From positions 62,001 to 126,000 of the forward strand of contig NZ_JALKBA010000002.1 in NCBI RefSeq assembly GCF_023015805.1: DNA of 64,000 bases, given 5' to 3'. The notes beneath the pieces were generated by a model that did not search any database, had not been told where the DNA came from, and was given only the letters and a program-made list of their open reading frames with translations. The position numbers and the translations under genes are program-made. Positions 1 through 9,373 of the stretch are shown here, piece by piece. Positions within the stretch are counted from its first letter, which is position 1. Every line of letters begins with the position of its first letter. The DNA comes from Cellulophaga sp. F20128 (GTDB lineage Bacteria; Bacteroidota; Bacteroidia; Flavobacteriales; Flavobacteriaceae).

Positions 1-156
1 ATGGCTACAATTACTACCGTGACAATGAAGAACGGAGTTAAAGAAAGCAATGCAGAAGTGATTACAGGTTCTTTGGAAGAAGTAAAAGAGCAAGTAGCAA
101 CTTTAAAAGGAGAAGAAAATAAAACTGTAGAAGTAAAAACGGTTATTGAGGAGTAA
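1..156 (+). CDS. Small charged protein, possibly the 3' end of a longer gene
   Basis: An open frame runs from the first base (ATG) to a TAA, giving 51 residues rich in Glu, Lys, Val and Thr with no Cys, signal peptide or membrane segment. It alternates short hydrophobic and charged stretches, as in a small beta/alpha protein. The window starts exactly on this ATG, so it may be a complete tiny gene or an internal Met of a longer one. A strong hairpin terminator follows 25 bases after the stop, which supports real transcription. I do not recognise the family. Confidence 0.5.
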   Translation: MATITTVTMKNGVKESNAEVITGSLEEVKEQVATLKGEENKTVEVKTVIEE

Positions 157-180
157 GACCCTCCTGCTTATAGAAATAAA

Positions 181-209
181 AAAACCACACGATTTCGTGT
201 GGTTTTTTT
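181..209. terminator. Bidirectional intrinsic terminator
   Basis: An 11-bp perfect stem (181-191 with 196-206) with a four-base loop has a T run on the right and an A run on the left. It can stop the small + strand gene and the convergent kinase gene on the - strand. Confidence 0.85.
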
Positions 210-232
210 GTTTTAATTTAGAAGATAAAATG

Positions 233-847
233 CTAAAACAAGCCGTTTATCTCTGCATCTATGGTGTTAATTACAAACCCTAAATCTTCAGGATTGTCAA
301 CAAAATTTAAATTATCAACATCAATAATTAATAATTTACCCTTGTCATAGCCATGTGCCCAAGCTTCATAGCGTTCATTTAAACGACTTAGGTAATCAAT
401 AGAAATGGTGTTCTCATACTCGCGACCCCTTTTGTGAATTTGGTTTACTAAATTAGGGATTGAACTTCTTAGATATATTAATAAATCTGGTGGTTGCACC
501 AAACTTTCCATAAGCTCAAAAAGGCTTGTGTAGTTCGTAAAGTCTCTATTGGTCATAAGGCCCATAGCATGTAAGTTAGGAGCAAAAATATAGGCATCTT
601 CATAGATGGTTCTATCTTGAATAATTTCTTCTCCGCTTTCTCTAATTTGTAATATTTGTCGGAACCTACTATTTAAAAAATAGATTTGCAGGTTAAAGCT
701 CCAACGTTCCATTTGTGTGTAAAAATCATCCAAATAGGGATTGTCTACTACGTCCTCAAAATTGGGTTGCCAGTTGTAATGTTTGGCAAGTAATCTCGTT
801 AATGTTGTTTTTCCGGCACCTATGTTTCCTGCTACGGCAATATGCAT
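233..847 (-). CDS. Deoxynucleoside kinase
   Basis: This 204-residue cytosolic kinase phosphorylates deoxynucleosides in nucleotide salvage. It opens with MHIAVAGNIGAGKTT, the P-loop of the dNK / deoxyadenosine-deoxyguanosine kinase family. It carries DRTIYEDAYIFA, the family's DRS/ERS-type motif region, and an Arg-rich lid (HKRGREYE). I place the start at the Met directly before the P-loop. An in-frame upstream start would add 16 residues without family resemblance, and the chosen length matches the usual ~205. The gene converges on the small gene at the window start and shares its terminator. Substrate preference cannot be read from the sequence. Confidence 0.9.
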   Translation of the reverse strand: MHIAVAGNIGAGKTTLTRLLAKHYNWQPNFEDVVDNPYLDDFYTQMERWSFNLQIYFLNSRFRQILQIRESGEEIIQDRTIYEDAYIFAPNLHAMGLMTNRDFTNYTSLFELMESLVQPPDLLIYLRSSIPNLVNQIHKRGREYENTISIDYLSRLNERYEAWAHGYDKGKLLIIDVDNLNFVDNPEDLGFVINTIDAEINGLF

Positions 848-1191
848 CTTGTTTACGTGTTTTGTTGTTGTTTGTTTAAGACAAAAAGGTTGCACAAGAT
901 AGGTGATAAGGGGTATATCTAAAAATGTTTAGCAGATTAAAGCAAATAATTTTTTTAGATTGGTTCCGTAGAATAAGGATCAATTTTAGTAATTGCTAAT
1001 CACTAGTATGTTTTGGTGTTCTAGTAGCAATAGTGCTTAAGTTAGTTTTGTTCTTTGTAAATTAGAGCATAAACAAATAAAAAACACCAATTTAGTAATG
1101 TTATTTATAGAGCATGTTAAAGCAAAAATTATATTGAGAATCAATTGTAGCAACATGAAATGTGATTAATCGAACTTTAAACACAAAAACA
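848..1191. other. Divergent promoter region between kinase and GLPGLI gene
   Basis: No gene is seen in these 344 bases. A perfect -7 element TAGTTTTG lies at 1043-1050 on the + strand, about 140 bases before the GLPGLI gene. A TTTG at 1012-1015 is farther from it than usual (27 bases), so the -33 assignment is weak. The rest is AT-rich with no clear hairpin. Confidence 0.4.
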
Positions 1192-2049
1192 ATGAAGATA
1201 ATTTTTTTAAGCTTTTTTTTAGTGGTGGGGATTTCATATACGGCTAGGGCCCAGGATTTTCAGGGCAAAGCAATGTATGATTTAAAAATTACGGATATAC
1301 CGGGTTTTGACGGCAATGACATTTCAGAGCCTGATAGAACTAATATTATCAATCGGATGAAAAGAGGAATGGAAAAAAGCTTCTCTTTAACGTTTGATCG
1401 AACAGCCTCGCTTTACCAACAAATTGAAAAACAGCTAATTGCCCCGCCACCGCCTCCACCACCCAGTGCAGGAGGTTCTAAGTGGACAGTTGTAGGTGTT
1501 TCTAAGAGCGCAGTTGTAGGTTCGCCGATTTTCAGCGGAGCTGGTTATGACACAGGTCAGCTTTATATAAACAGTACTGACAAAGAATACGTAAAAGAAG
1601 CGTCTATTTCTAATAAGTTGTTTTTAATTAAAGATGAATTAAAGCAACCAGATTGGAAAATGGAAGGCGAGACTAAAAAAATAGGAAAGTATATCTGTTA
1701 TAAGGCTACGCTTACAACTCCAATAAACAATGCAAGTAATGCTGCTCATAAAGATAATAATCTTCCAGAAACACCAACAGAAAAAACAATCACTGCTTGG
1801 TATACTTTAGATATTGCAGTGGGTCATGGGCCTGGAGACTATTGGGGACTTCCTGGTTTAATCTTAGAAGTTGAATTAGAAGGACGCAAATTGGTGTGCT
1901 CTGAAATTATTCTGAATCCAGCTGAAAAAATTGAAATCAAGGCCCCTGAGAAAGGGAAGGTTATTAATCAGAAAGATTTTGATAATATTTTGGCTAAAAA
2001 AAATGTCAAAACGAGTCAGACTATGCAGGTAATTGAAGTAAGAAGGTAG
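1192..2049 (+). CDS. GLPGLI family secreted protein (first copy)
   Basis: This 285-residue exported protein belongs to the Bacteroidota-specific GLPGLI family, whose function is unknown. A signal peptide occupies about residues 1-20, ending near ARAQD. The family motif appears as GDYWGLPGLILEVE near residue 225, preceded by TEKTITAWYTLDI. A run of eight prolines in the form APPPPPPPS sits near residue 85. I use the ATG directly before the signal peptide; a GTG 30 bases upstream is unlikely. It has its own terminator, so it is separate from the next GLPGLI gene. GLPGLI genes often sit beside outer-membrane receptors, as here. Confidence 0.9.
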   Translation: MKIIFLSFFLVVGISYTARAQDFQGKAMYDLKITDIPGFDGNDISEPDRTNIINRMKRGMEKSFSLTFDRTASLYQQIEKQLIAPPPPPPPSAGGSKWTVVGVSKSAVVGSPIFSGAGYDTGQLYINSTDKEYVKEASISNKLFLIKDELKQPDWKMEGETKKIGKYICYKATLTTPINNASNAAHKDNNLPETPTEKTITAWYTLDIAVGHGPGDYWGLPGLILEVELEGRKLVCSEIILNPAEKIEIKAPEKGKVINQKDFDNILAKKNVKTSQTMQVIEVRR

Positions 2050-2113
2050 CAATATTGTTTTTGTTACGCCATACTCTAACTTTTTAGCATTGGCCTTAAT
2101 TCAATGAATTAGC

Positions 2114-2155
2114 GGTTATGACAAACTTATTTTAGTTGGTCATAACCTTTTTTTT
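2114..2155 (+). terminator. Intrinsic terminator after first GLPGLI gene
   Basis: A nine-base perfect stem GGTTATGAC / GTCATAACC (2114-2122 with 2139-2147) with a 16-base loop is followed by eight T's. The ~255 bases after it, up to the next gene, hold no gene. Confidence 0.8.
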
Positions 2156-2411
2156 GTGATCTTTTTGATTAAGAAAAACAATTTCTAATCTTTGATAATC
2201 CATGTTTTACTTTGTATCGGTTTTCGTTTACGGCAAATCGGTACTCTGCTTATGGCCTCTTCTTAAGGCATAGTTTGTTTTGCGAAATTTGATAGTGCTT
2301 AATTTTTTTGGCAATATTTTAACACAAGCAGTTTAAACCAATTACACTTTTTATAATCTAAAACCAGAACAAACAATCAATCCATTTTTTTTGGATATAA
2401 AAATTAATAGA

Positions 2412-3254
2412 ATGAAAAATATATTTTTAACCGCTTTTGCGGTACTGTGTTTCACTTTAAATGGTAATGCGCAAGATTTTCAAGGGAAGGCTATTTATGA
2501 AATACGAATGACGCAAGCACCAGATTTTGGAGGTAGGGATTTGTCTGATGCTCAAAAGAAAGAATTTACAGAGCGTATGAAGAGTGGCATAGAAAAAAGT
2601 TACACCCTTTCTTTTGACAGAACATCATCGTATTATGAGGAAAATGAAAAGTTAGAAGCGCCAGGCGGTGGTGGAGGTGGCCGTGGGTTTCGATTTGGAG
2701 GCGGAGAAGAAGCTGGTAAACTGTATAAAAATATTAAAGATAAAAAGTACGTCAAACAAATAGAGATGTACAGCAAGTTGTTTTTAATAGAAGATGACTT
2801 AAAAACGCCAGAATGGAAAATGGGCGCGGAAACTAAAAAAATTGGGAACTATACAGCGTATAAGGCTACGCTTACCACGGCAATAGATACAACAGGTGCA
2901 GGAGAAATGGCTAGAATATTTAGTAGAAACCGAAATGGTCAAGGTAGTACTCCAAGAGAGATTCCTACAGAAAAAACTGTGACAGCATGGTATACTTTAG
3001 ATATCCCTGTTAGCCTTGGGCCTGCAGAATATTGGGGGCTTCCTGGTTTAATTCTGGAAATTGAACAAGATAGATCTATACTAGTATGTTCTAAAATTGT
3101 TATGAATGCTACGGATATTGTTGAGGTAGAAGCACCCTCTAAGGGGAAAAGCATTAATCAGGAAGATTTTGATGAGCTCATGGCAAAAAAACGTATGGAA
3201 ATGATGCAGAACTTTCAAGGACGTGGCGGTAGAGGCGGTGGCGGTAGACGTTAA
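2412..3254 (+). CDS. GLPGLI family secreted protein (second copy)
   Basis: This is a 280-residue paralogue of the previous gene with the same layout: a signal peptide (about 1-20, ending near GNAQD), the stretch SYTLSFDRTSS, and the motif AEYWGLPGLILEIE. Where the first copy has a proline run, this one has a glycine run (APGGGGGGRG), and its C-terminus is a Gly/Arg tail (GRGGRGGGGRR). I choose the ATG before the signal peptide over a TTG 21 bases upstream. It ends 45 bases before the outer-membrane protein gene, so the two are probably one transcript and functional partners. The biochemical role is unknown. Confidence 0.9.
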   Translation: MKNIFLTAFAVLCFTLNGNAQDFQGKAIYEIRMTQAPDFGGRDLSDAQKKEFTERMKSGIEKSYTLSFDRTSSYYEENEKLEAPGGGGGGRGFRFGGGEEAGKLYKNIKDKKYVKQIEMYSKLFLIEDDLKTPEWKMGAETKKIGNYTAYKATLTTAIDTTGAGEMARIFSRNRNGQGSTPREIPTEKTVTAWYTLDIPVSLGPAEYWGLPGLILEIEQDRSILVCSKIVMNATDIVEVEAPSKGKSINQEDFDELMAKKRMEMMQNFQGRGGRGGGGRR

Positions 3255-3299
3255 TTCCGATCATACAATTAAATACACATATAAATACACAAAGAATTA

Positions 3300-6068
3300 A
3301 TGATTAAATTAATGAGGTTTTTTGCTATTGCAGTATTGTTTGCTGCAACTAGCACGGTTTCTGCTCAAAAAATAACCCTTTCAGGTATAGTTACAGATAG
3401 TGTTAACAATCCGTTAGATATGGCAAATGTTGTTGCCATAAATCAAGACACCAAAATTTTAGACGGTTTTGGAATAACGAGTGTAAAAGGAATGTATAAG
3501 ATTAATGTAAACGCCAATGCCAATTACAGTTTAAAAATTAGCTATTTAGGGTATAAAACCAGAGAGGTTTTAATACAGACCAAAGATGCAGATATTACAG
3601 CGAATTATATATTGGCAGAGGAAGCTCAAAGTTTAGATGGGGTAGAGATTACCTATGAAATGCCAGTGACCATCAAAGGTGATACCATAGAATACAACGC
3701 AGATTCTTTTAAAACTGGAACAGAGAAAAAGTTAGAAGATGTGTTAAAAAACCTTCCGGGTGTTGAAGTTAATGACGATGGAGAGATAGAGGTAGAAGGT
3801 AAAACTGTTGGTAAAGTAATGGTTGAAGGAAAAGACTTTTTTGATGGGGATAGTAAATTGGCATCCAAAAATATTCCATCGAATGCGTTAGATAAAATTC
3901 AGATTTTAAAAAACTTCAGTGAAGTAACGCAATTAAGTGGTGTTAGTAACAATCAAGATAGTTACGCTATAAATATCAAACTTAAGGAAGGCAAAAAGAA
4001 CTTTTGGTTTGGAGAGGTTACTGCTGGTGGTGGTAATGACGAGCGATTTATTGCCCACCCTAAATTATTTTATTACCATCCAGAATACAGTATCAACCTG
4101 ATAACTAATTTTAATAATATAGGCGAGGTGCCATTTACCCGTAGAGATTACTACAGGTTTACTGGTGGTTTTCGTGGTGGAGGTAGCGCTGGTAGTGGTA
4201 CAAGCTTTAATGTAGGATCTAGTGATATGGGTTTTTTAACAACGCAAAACAACAGAGCCAAAGATATTAATGCGCGATTTGGTGCGGCAAACTTTAGTTT
4301 TTCTCCTAAAAAAACCTGGGATTTAAGCGGATTTGCCATTTACTCTGGCAACTCTACAGATATGCAACAGAATACCTTTAGACAGTATAAAGCAAGAACA
4401 GATGGTTCACAACCCTCTCCTGATGAATCTACGGAGAGCGTTACTGCTCAAAAGAGCGATTTAGGGTTGTTAAAGTTGAGTTCTAGCTACAAGCCAAATG
4501 CAAACAATCATTTTGATTACGATATTTTTGGTAGAATTTCAACCCAAAAAGAAGATCAGGATTTGTTTTCAACACTTACAGGAGATGTTACTGAAATTCA
4601 AAAACAAAACCCGTATAGTATCAACCAAAATGCAAATTACTACTACACCCTAGATGCGAAAAATATTTTTGCAGTAGAGGCGCAGTATTTAATTCAAGAA
4701 GATGATCCTTTTTACAATGCCTCTTTATCGCAAAGTGATCAATTTAGATTGGATGATGTATTGGGGATGGATCAGTCACAAACTGGTTTTGATGTAGTGC
4801 AAGACAAATTGATAAAAACAAACAAGTTAGATGCTAAAATAGATTACTGGCATATAACAGGAGATAAGAGTAATATTAAATTTACAGCAGGTTCTTTGCT
4901 AAGTACACAGGAGTTTAGTTCTGATATCTTTCAAATTTTAGACAATGGAAATAAATTCACCTTAGATGGTGCTATCAATGATGTTGCAAATGATGTGAAA
5001 TACAATTTTAACGATCTCTATCTTGCCTTTGAATACCGACTTAAGGCTGGTATTTTTACGATTACTCCAGGGGTTTCTGTACATAATTATACAACCAAAA
5101 ATGCTCAATTGGGTACTACGGTAAAAGATGAGTTTGTAAGATTACTACCTAGTTTTAATACAAGAGTGCAATTGAAGAAGAGTGAGGATATAAACTTTGA
5201 CTATCGATTAACCAATAGTTTTTCTGATGTAAGTCAGTTTGCGGCAGCCTTTGTTATGAACAATTACAACTCTTTGTTTCAAGGAAATAGGGATTTGGAA
5301 AGCGCCTTATCGCATAACATAAGTCTGCGCTATAATAATTTTAATATGTTTAATTTTAGCAATATCAGAGGCTCGGTTTCCTATAATAAAAGAGTAGACC
5401 AAGTTCGTAATATTTCTGATTTCTTAAATTATCCAAACCCAGATTACCCGGCGACTTCAGACGATGAATTTATACAGACATCAAACAGGATATCATCGCC
5501 ATTCAATTCAAATTTTGCAGATGAAACCTTTTCAGCAAATGGTTCTTTTGAAAGAACTTTTGGGAAGATAAAAGCTGGTTTAGGAGCCAACTTAAATTAT
5601 TCTAAATTCAATCAGATTGTGGATAATGAACAGGCTATTAACGAATCTTTCTCTACTTCCTATAACGGTAGTTTAGGGACTAGATTTCAGAATGCTCCAA
5701 ATATTGAAGTGGGTTATAATTTATCGGTGAATACCTATGAGCAACCCAGTGGTTCCGCAATCACCTATTATACGCATAGACCCAATGTAAAAGTAGATGC
5801 AGCGTTCTTAAAAGGTTTTATATTTAATGCAGACTATTCTTATTACAATTATAAAAATGAAGTAGAATCTATTAATACCTATACGTTTTTAGATGCCTCA
5901 TTAGGATATCAGAAGAAAGATAGCAAATGGGAATATATAGTTGGAGTTACCAATTTGTTTAATACTACCTCTTTAAACCAAGATAGTGATAACGCCTTGT
6001 TTGTGAGTACTAGTGAATATTTTATTCAACCTAGATACGTAACCTTAAAAATTAGATACAACCTATAA
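3300..6068 (+). CDS. Outer-membrane beta-barrel protein with carboxypeptidase-like regulatory domain
   Basis: This is a 922-residue outer-membrane protein. A signal peptide (about 1-22, ending STVSAQ) is followed by a CarboxypepD_reg-like beta-sandwich (about 25-105, KITLSGIVTDSVNNPLDMAN). Next comes a plug-like region containing YNADSFKTGTEKKLEDVLKN-type sequence, and then a long barrel of alternating aromatic strands ending in the short strand RYVTLKIRYNL with a terminal Leu. This is the TonB-receptor-like outer membrane protein beta-barrel family. No SusD partner is nearby; the upstream GLPGLI protein is the likely partner. The substrate cannot be inferred. A terminator follows. Confidence 0.88.
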   Translation: MIKLMRFFAIAVLFAATSTVSAQKITLSGIVTDSVNNPLDMANVVAINQDTKILDGFGITSVKGMYKINVNANANYSLKISYLGYKTREVLIQTKDADITANYILAEEAQSLDGVEITYEMPVTIKGDTIEYNADSFKTGTEKKLEDVLKNLPGVEVNDDGEIEVEGKTVGKVMVEGKDFFDGDSKLASKNIPSNALDKIQILKNFSEVTQLSGVSNNQDSYAINIKLKEGKKNFWFGEVTAGGGNDERFIAHPKLFYYHPEYSINLITNFNNIGEVPFTRRDYYRFTGGFRGGGSAGSGTSFNVGSSDMGFLTTQNNRAKDINARFGAANFSFSPKKTWDLSGFAIYSGNSTDMQQNTFRQYKARTDGSQPSPDESTESVTAQKSDLGLLKLSSSYKPNANNHFDYDIFGRISTQKEDQDLFSTLTGDVTEIQKQNPYSINQNANYYYTLDAKNIFAVEAQYLIQEDDPFYNASLSQSDQFRLDDVLGMDQSQTGFDVVQDKLIKTNKLDAKIDYWHITGDKSNIKFTAGSLLSTQEFSSDIFQILDNGNKFTLDGAINDVANDVKYNFNDLYLAFEYRLKAGIFTITPGVSVHNYTTKNAQLGTTVKDEFVRLLPSFNTRVQLKKSEDINFDYRLTNSFSDVSQFAAAFVMNNYNSLFQGNRDLESALSHNISLRYNNFNMFNFSNIRGSVSYNKRVDQVRNISDFLNYPNPDYPATSDDEFIQTSNRISSPFNSNFADETFSANGSFERTFGKIKAGLGANLNYSKFNQIVDNEQAINESFSTSYNGSLGTRFQNAPNIEVGYNLSVNTYEQPSGSAITYYTHRPNVKVDAAFLKGFIFNADYSYYNYKNEVESINTYTFLDASLGYQKKDSKWEYIVGVTNLFNTTSLNQDSDNALFVSTSEYFIQPRYVTLKIRYNL

Positions 6069-6090
6069 ACAATATTGTTTGTTTGCAATA

Positions 6091-6138
6091 GGGGCTGTGG
6101 TCAACAAATAAATTTGTAACCATGGCCTCTTTATTTTT
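6091..6138 (+). terminator. Intrinsic terminator after the beta-barrel gene
   Basis: A long imperfect stem pairs GGGGCTGTGGT..ACAAAT with ATTTGT..ACCATGGCCTC, with G-U pairs, and is followed by a T-rich stretch at 6129-6137. Confidence 0.75.
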
Positions 6139-6189
6139 ACTAAGATTTAGATTTTCTTTGAAATGATTTTTCAAATCCAACTAATTTTA

Positions 6190-6197
6190 TACTTTTG
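6190..6197 (+). promoter_or_regulatory. -7 promoter element for metK leader
   Basis: TACTTTTG matches the Bacteroidota -7 consensus TAnnTTTG exactly and ends 13 bases before the riboswitch begins. The nearest TTTG upstream (6157-6160) is 29 bases away, longer than the usual spacing. Confidence 0.55.
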
Positions 6198-6210
6198 TGG
6201 TTCTAATTAA

Positions 6211-6280
6211 GAGGAAGGATTTGACTGATTGCAACCTCGTATACTGATTTCAGTAATACAAAAAATGCTAAAACAGAGTA
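6211..6280 (+). promoter_or_regulatory. SAM-II-like riboswitch (long-loop form) upstream of metK
   Basis: The segment carries the conserved SAM-II core in order. P1 is GAGG (6211-6214) pairing with CCTC (6235-6238), enclosing GATTTGACTGATTGCAA, and AAAAATGCTAAAAC follows downstream, corresponding to the AUG-GCUAAA strand of the pseudoknot. Between the two parts is an additional hairpin, GTATACTGA (6239-6247) with TCAGTAATAC (6250-6259), which makes this a long-loop form. It sits about 80 bases before metK, the SAM synthetase gene, the expected target of SAM feedback. After the core, GTTGATTTTTTTCAAC and a pyrimidine-rich stretch may belong to the expression platform. Confidence 0.8.
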
Positions 6281-6361
6281 TTCGTTGATTTTTTTCAACA
6301 CTTTCCCCTGTTTTTTGCAATCGGCAACACTTTTTCTCATTTACAATAAAAGTATAGTGTT

Positions 6362-7618
6362 ATGGCATATTTATTTACATCAGAATCGGTTAGTGAAGGA
6401 CATCCTGATAAAATTGCAGATCAAATTAGTGATGCATTATTGGATAATTTTTTAGCTTTTGACCCAGAAAGTAAAGTAGCTTGTGAAACCTTGGTGACCA
6501 CAGGGCAAGTAGTGCTGGCAGGAGAGGTTAAAAGTGATACCTATGTTGATTTGCAGAGTATTGCAAGAGACGTAATTAATGCAATTGGATATACTAAAGG
6601 AGCCTATCAATTTAGTGGAGACTCTTGCGGTATCATATCTTTAATACACGAGCAATCTAAAGAAATTAACCAAGGAGTAGATCGAGGTACTAAAGAAGAA
6701 CAAGGGGCAGGTGATCAAGGAATGATGTTTGGTTATGCTACCAACGAGACAGAAAATTTCATGCCATTGGCCTTAGATTTGTCGCATAGAATCTTAAAAG
6801 AATTAGCGGTGCTTAGAAGAGATGGGAAAGACATACCGTACCTGCGTCCAGATGCCAAATCTCAAGTAACCATAGAATATTCAGACGATAATGTTCCGCA
6901 GCGGATAGATACTATTGTTGTATCTACACAACACGATGAGTTTGATGCTGATGATGATAAAATGTTGGCTAAAATAAAGGAAGATATCATTACTATTTTA
7001 ATGCCAAAGGTAATTGCCCAATTGCCAGGATATGTGCAAAAGTTGTTTACAGATAAGATTAAATATCATATTAACCCTACCGGTAAATTTGTAATTGGAG
7101 GGCCTCATGGCGACTCTGGTTTAACGGGGCGTAAAATTATTGTAGATACCTATGGCGGTAAGGGAGCCCACGGTGGTGGTGCCTTTAGTGGTAAAGATCC
7201 TAGTAAGGTAGATCGGAGTGCAGCCTATGCAGCAAGGCATGCCGCTAAAAATTTAGTAGCTGCTGGTGTTGCCGATGAGATTTTGGTACAGGTGAGTTAT
7301 GCTATTGGAGTTGTAGAGCCTACCTCTATTTATGTAGATACCTATGGCACTTCAAAAGTGAATTTAACGGATGGAGAAATAGCAAAGAAAGTAGGCCAGC
7401 TTTTTGATATGCGACCTTTTGCTATTGAAGACCGCCTAAAATTGCGAAATCCAATTTATTTAGAAACGGCAGCCTACGGACATATGGGAAAAGAACCAAG
7501 AACGGTTACCAAGGTTTTTGAATCTCCCTATAACGGAAGAATAGAAAAAGAAGTAGAGTTGTTTACATGGGAGAAACTAGATATGGTCAATGCTATTACA
7601 GCTGCTTTTGGTTTGTAA
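6362..7618 (+). CDS. metK: S-adenosylmethionine synthase (MetK)
   Basis: This 418-residue cytosolic enzyme makes SAM from methionine and ATP. It shows the family signature near the N-terminus ([20 protein letters not shown]), the catalytic-loop region [12 protein letters not shown], and the phosphate-binding [15 protein letters not shown] and [20 protein letters not shown] motifs. The last of these supplies the conserved Lys and Asp residues. Length is slightly above the usual ~385-400 because of a short insert near residue 170. The ATG is 85 bases after the SAM-II-like riboswitch, so expression is probably repressed by its own product. It begins the methionine block that continues with metY. 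Confidence 0.97.
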   Translation: MAYLFTSESVSEGHPDKIADQISDALLDNFLAFDPESKVACETLVTTGQVVLAGEVKSDTYVDLQSIARDVINAIGYTKGAYQFSGDSCGIISLIHEQSKEINQGVDRGTKEEQGAGDQGMMFGYATNETENFMPLALDLSHRILKELAVLRRDGKDIPYLRPDAKSQVTIEYSDDNVPQRIDTIVVSTQHDEFDADDDKMLAKIKEDIITILMPKVIAQLPGYVQKLFTDKIKYHINPTGKFVIGGPHGDSGLTGRKIIVDTYGGKGAHGGGAFSGKDPSKVDRSAAYAARHAAKNLVAAGVADEILVQVSYAIGVVEPTSIYVDTYGTSKVNLTDGEIAKKVGQLFDMRPFAIEDRLKLRNPIYLETAAYGHMGKEPRTVTKVFESPYNGRIEKEVELFTWEKLDMVNAITAAFGL

Positions 7619-7750
7619 GGTTAACTAGTGTGGTTTCGAGTTTGCTAGGAATGTAGAAAAGACCGCTGTTGTTTTTTGCGGAATATTTAATTTATTTAGC
7701 ATTTTATATATTTTATACCGAAAGATTAGGATTTTAAATTTTTCTGAGCA

Positions 7751-7758
7751 TATATTTG
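7751..7758 (+). promoter_or_regulatory. -7 promoter element for metY leader
   Basis: TATATTTG is an exact TAnnTTTG match 29 bases upstream of the SAM-I riboswitch. Transcription would start near 7763. No clear TTTG is found at the -33 spacing. Confidence 0.5.
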
Positions 7759-7787
7759 CAACACAAAGTTCAAACACTTATTGAATA

Positions 7788-7897
7788 GTTATCAAGAAAG
7801 GCGGAGGGATTAGACCCTGTGAAACCTTAGCAACCCTTTATGCAAATAGAGAAGGTGCTAAATTCTACCACGTACTTTTGTACCATAGGCAGATAAC
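7788..7897 (+). promoter_or_regulatory. SAM-I riboswitch (S-box) upstream of metY
   Basis: The classic S-box core is present. P1 is GTTATC (7788-7793) pairing with GATAAC (7892-7897). Inside are AAGAAAGGCGGAGGGA, the kink-turn strand GACCCTGTGAAACC, TTAGCAACC and GGTGCTAAATTCTACC, plus a P4 hairpin closed by GTAC/GTAC around 7872-7882. A weak hairpin ATCCAA/TTGGAT (7908-7921) followed by pyrimidine-rich sequence may act as the expression platform. The downstream gene makes homocysteine, so SAM should repress it. Confidence 0.93.
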
Positions 7898-8033
7898 GAG
7901 ACAAACCATCCAATTTTGGATCGTGAATTTCTATTTTCTTTTTAACTTTTTAATTTATAAACCTCCGTGCACTGTCGGCATGATTTGGGTTTGGATTTTT
8001 ATTTTATCAATTTAACAATTAAAAGAAGAAATT

Positions 8034-9308
8034 ATGAGTACACTAAAATTTGCAACAAACGCATTACACGCAGGTCACGACACCACACAAACTGGAGGCG
8101 CTAGAGCGGTGCCAATTTATCAAACATCCTCTTACGTTTTTAACGATACAGATCATGCAGCTCGATTGTTTTCCTTGGGAGAATTGGGGTATATCTACAC
8201 GCGTTTAAACAACCCTACAAATCAAATTTTACAAGATAGATTGGCCGCAGTAGAAGGTGGCGTTGGAGCCGTTGTTTTTGCTTCAGGTGCATCTGCTATT
8301 TCTACAGGATTACTTACGCTTTTAAAAGCAGGAGACCATATTGTAGCCTCTAGCAGTTTATACGGTGGAACGTTTAATTTATTGAATGTTACCTTGCCAA
8401 GATTAGGAATTACTACAACCTTTGTAGATGCTTCAAACCCAGAAAATTTTAAGGCAGCGGTACAAGACAATACAAGAGCCTTTTTTGTGGAATCTTTAGG
8501 GAATCCTAAATTAGATGTTTTAGATCTTAAGGCTATTTCTAAGCAAGCAAAAGCAGCCGAAGTGCCATTTATCGTAGATAATACTGTGGCAACTTCAGTG
8601 TTGGTAAACCCTATTGAGCATGGTGCTAACTTGGTGATCCATTCCTTGACAAAATACATTGGTGGCCAAGGAACTTCTTTGGGTGGTGCCATAATAGATG
8701 CAGGTACTTTTGACTGGACCAACGGAAAATTTCCGGAATTCACAGAGCCATCTGCCGGATACCACGGATTAGTATACAGTGAAGCCTTAGGAGCTGCAGC
8801 ATTTACTTTTAAATTAATCTTGGAAGGATTGAGAGATTTTGGAGGGGCTTTAAGTCCGTTCAATGCATTTCAAATAATTCAAGGGTTAGAAACCTTGCCA
8901 TTGCGTATTAAGCAACACAGTAAAAATGCACTGGAACTTGCAACTTGGTTAGAAGGTAGAGAAGAAGTTGAATGGGTAAATTACCCAGGTTTAAAGAGTA
9001 GTAAATATTACGATTTAGCAAAAGAATACTTGCCAAACGGTCAAAGTGGGTTGGTGACTTTTGGAGTAAAAGGAGGCTTTGAAGCTGCTAAGAAAGTAAC
9101 AGATGCAACTAAAATATTTTCACTGCTTGCCAATATTGGAGATACAAAATCTTTAATTATTCACCCAGCAAGTACTACGCACCAACAATTAACAGCAGAA
9201 CAACAAACAGCAGCAGGAGTTGGTCAAGATTTAATTCGTTTGTCTGTTGGTTTGGAAGATATTGAGGATTTAAAGGCCGATTTGGAAACAGCTTTTGCAG
9301 CACTTTAA
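8034..9308 (+). CDS. metY: O-acetylhomoserine sulfhydrylase (MetY-type, PLP enzyme)
   Basis: This 424-residue cytosolic PLP enzyme of the Cys/Met metabolism family makes homocysteine from O-acetylhomoserine and sulfide. The PLP lysine lies in HSLTKYIGGQGTSLGG near residue 208. The N-terminal stretch GARAVPIYQTSSYVFNDTDHAARLF and the length of ~425 are typical of MetY and longer than cystathionine gamma-synthase or lyase. It sits behind a SAM-I riboswitch and 65 bases ahead of the fusion that makes acylhomoserine, so the two are probably co-transcribed. A second, shorter enzyme of the same superfamily lies at 13233. Substrate choice (acetyl versus succinyl) is inferred from family and context. 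Confidence 0.93.
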   Translation: MSTLKFATNALHAGHDTTQTGGARAVPIYQTSSYVFNDTDHAARLFSLGELGYIYTRLNNPTNQILQDRLAAVEGGVGAVVFASGASAISTGLLTLLKAGDHIVASSSLYGGTFNLLNVTLPRLGITTTFVDASNPENFKAAVQDNTRAFFVESLGNPKLDVLDLKAISKQAKAAEVPFIVDNTVATSVLVNPIEHGANLVIHSLTKYIGGQGTSLGGAIIDAGTFDWTNGKFPEFTEPSAGYHGLVYSEALGAAAFTFKLILEGLRDFGGALSPFNAFQIIQGLETLPLRIKQHSKNALELATWLEGREEVEWVNYPGLKSSKYYDLAKEYLPNGQSGLVTFGVKGGFEAAKKVTDATKIFSLLANIGDTKSLIIHPASTTHQQLTAEQQTAAGVGQDLIRLSVGLEDIEDLKADLETAFAAL

Positions 9309-9331
9309 TTTTTTATTAAAACTCATAACTA

Positions 9332-9361
9332 AAATTTACCACGGTAATTCGTGGTAAATTT
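9332..9361 (+). other. Perfect hairpin between metY and the fusion gene
   Basis: A 12-bp perfect stem AAATTTACCACG / CGTGGTAAATTT (9332-9343 with 9350-9361) has a six-base loop and ends 12 bases before the next ATG. It lacks a proper T tract, so it is more likely a processing or stability element than a full terminator. Confidence 0.6.
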
Positions 9362-9373
9362 AAATAGAACGCG

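Noticed and set aside
8222-8863. 213-codon open frame on the - strand inside metY
   Set aside because: It lies entirely antisense to a well-supported PLP enzyme, has low-complexity Ser/Pro/Lys content and no recognisable domain; it is a shadow of codon bias.
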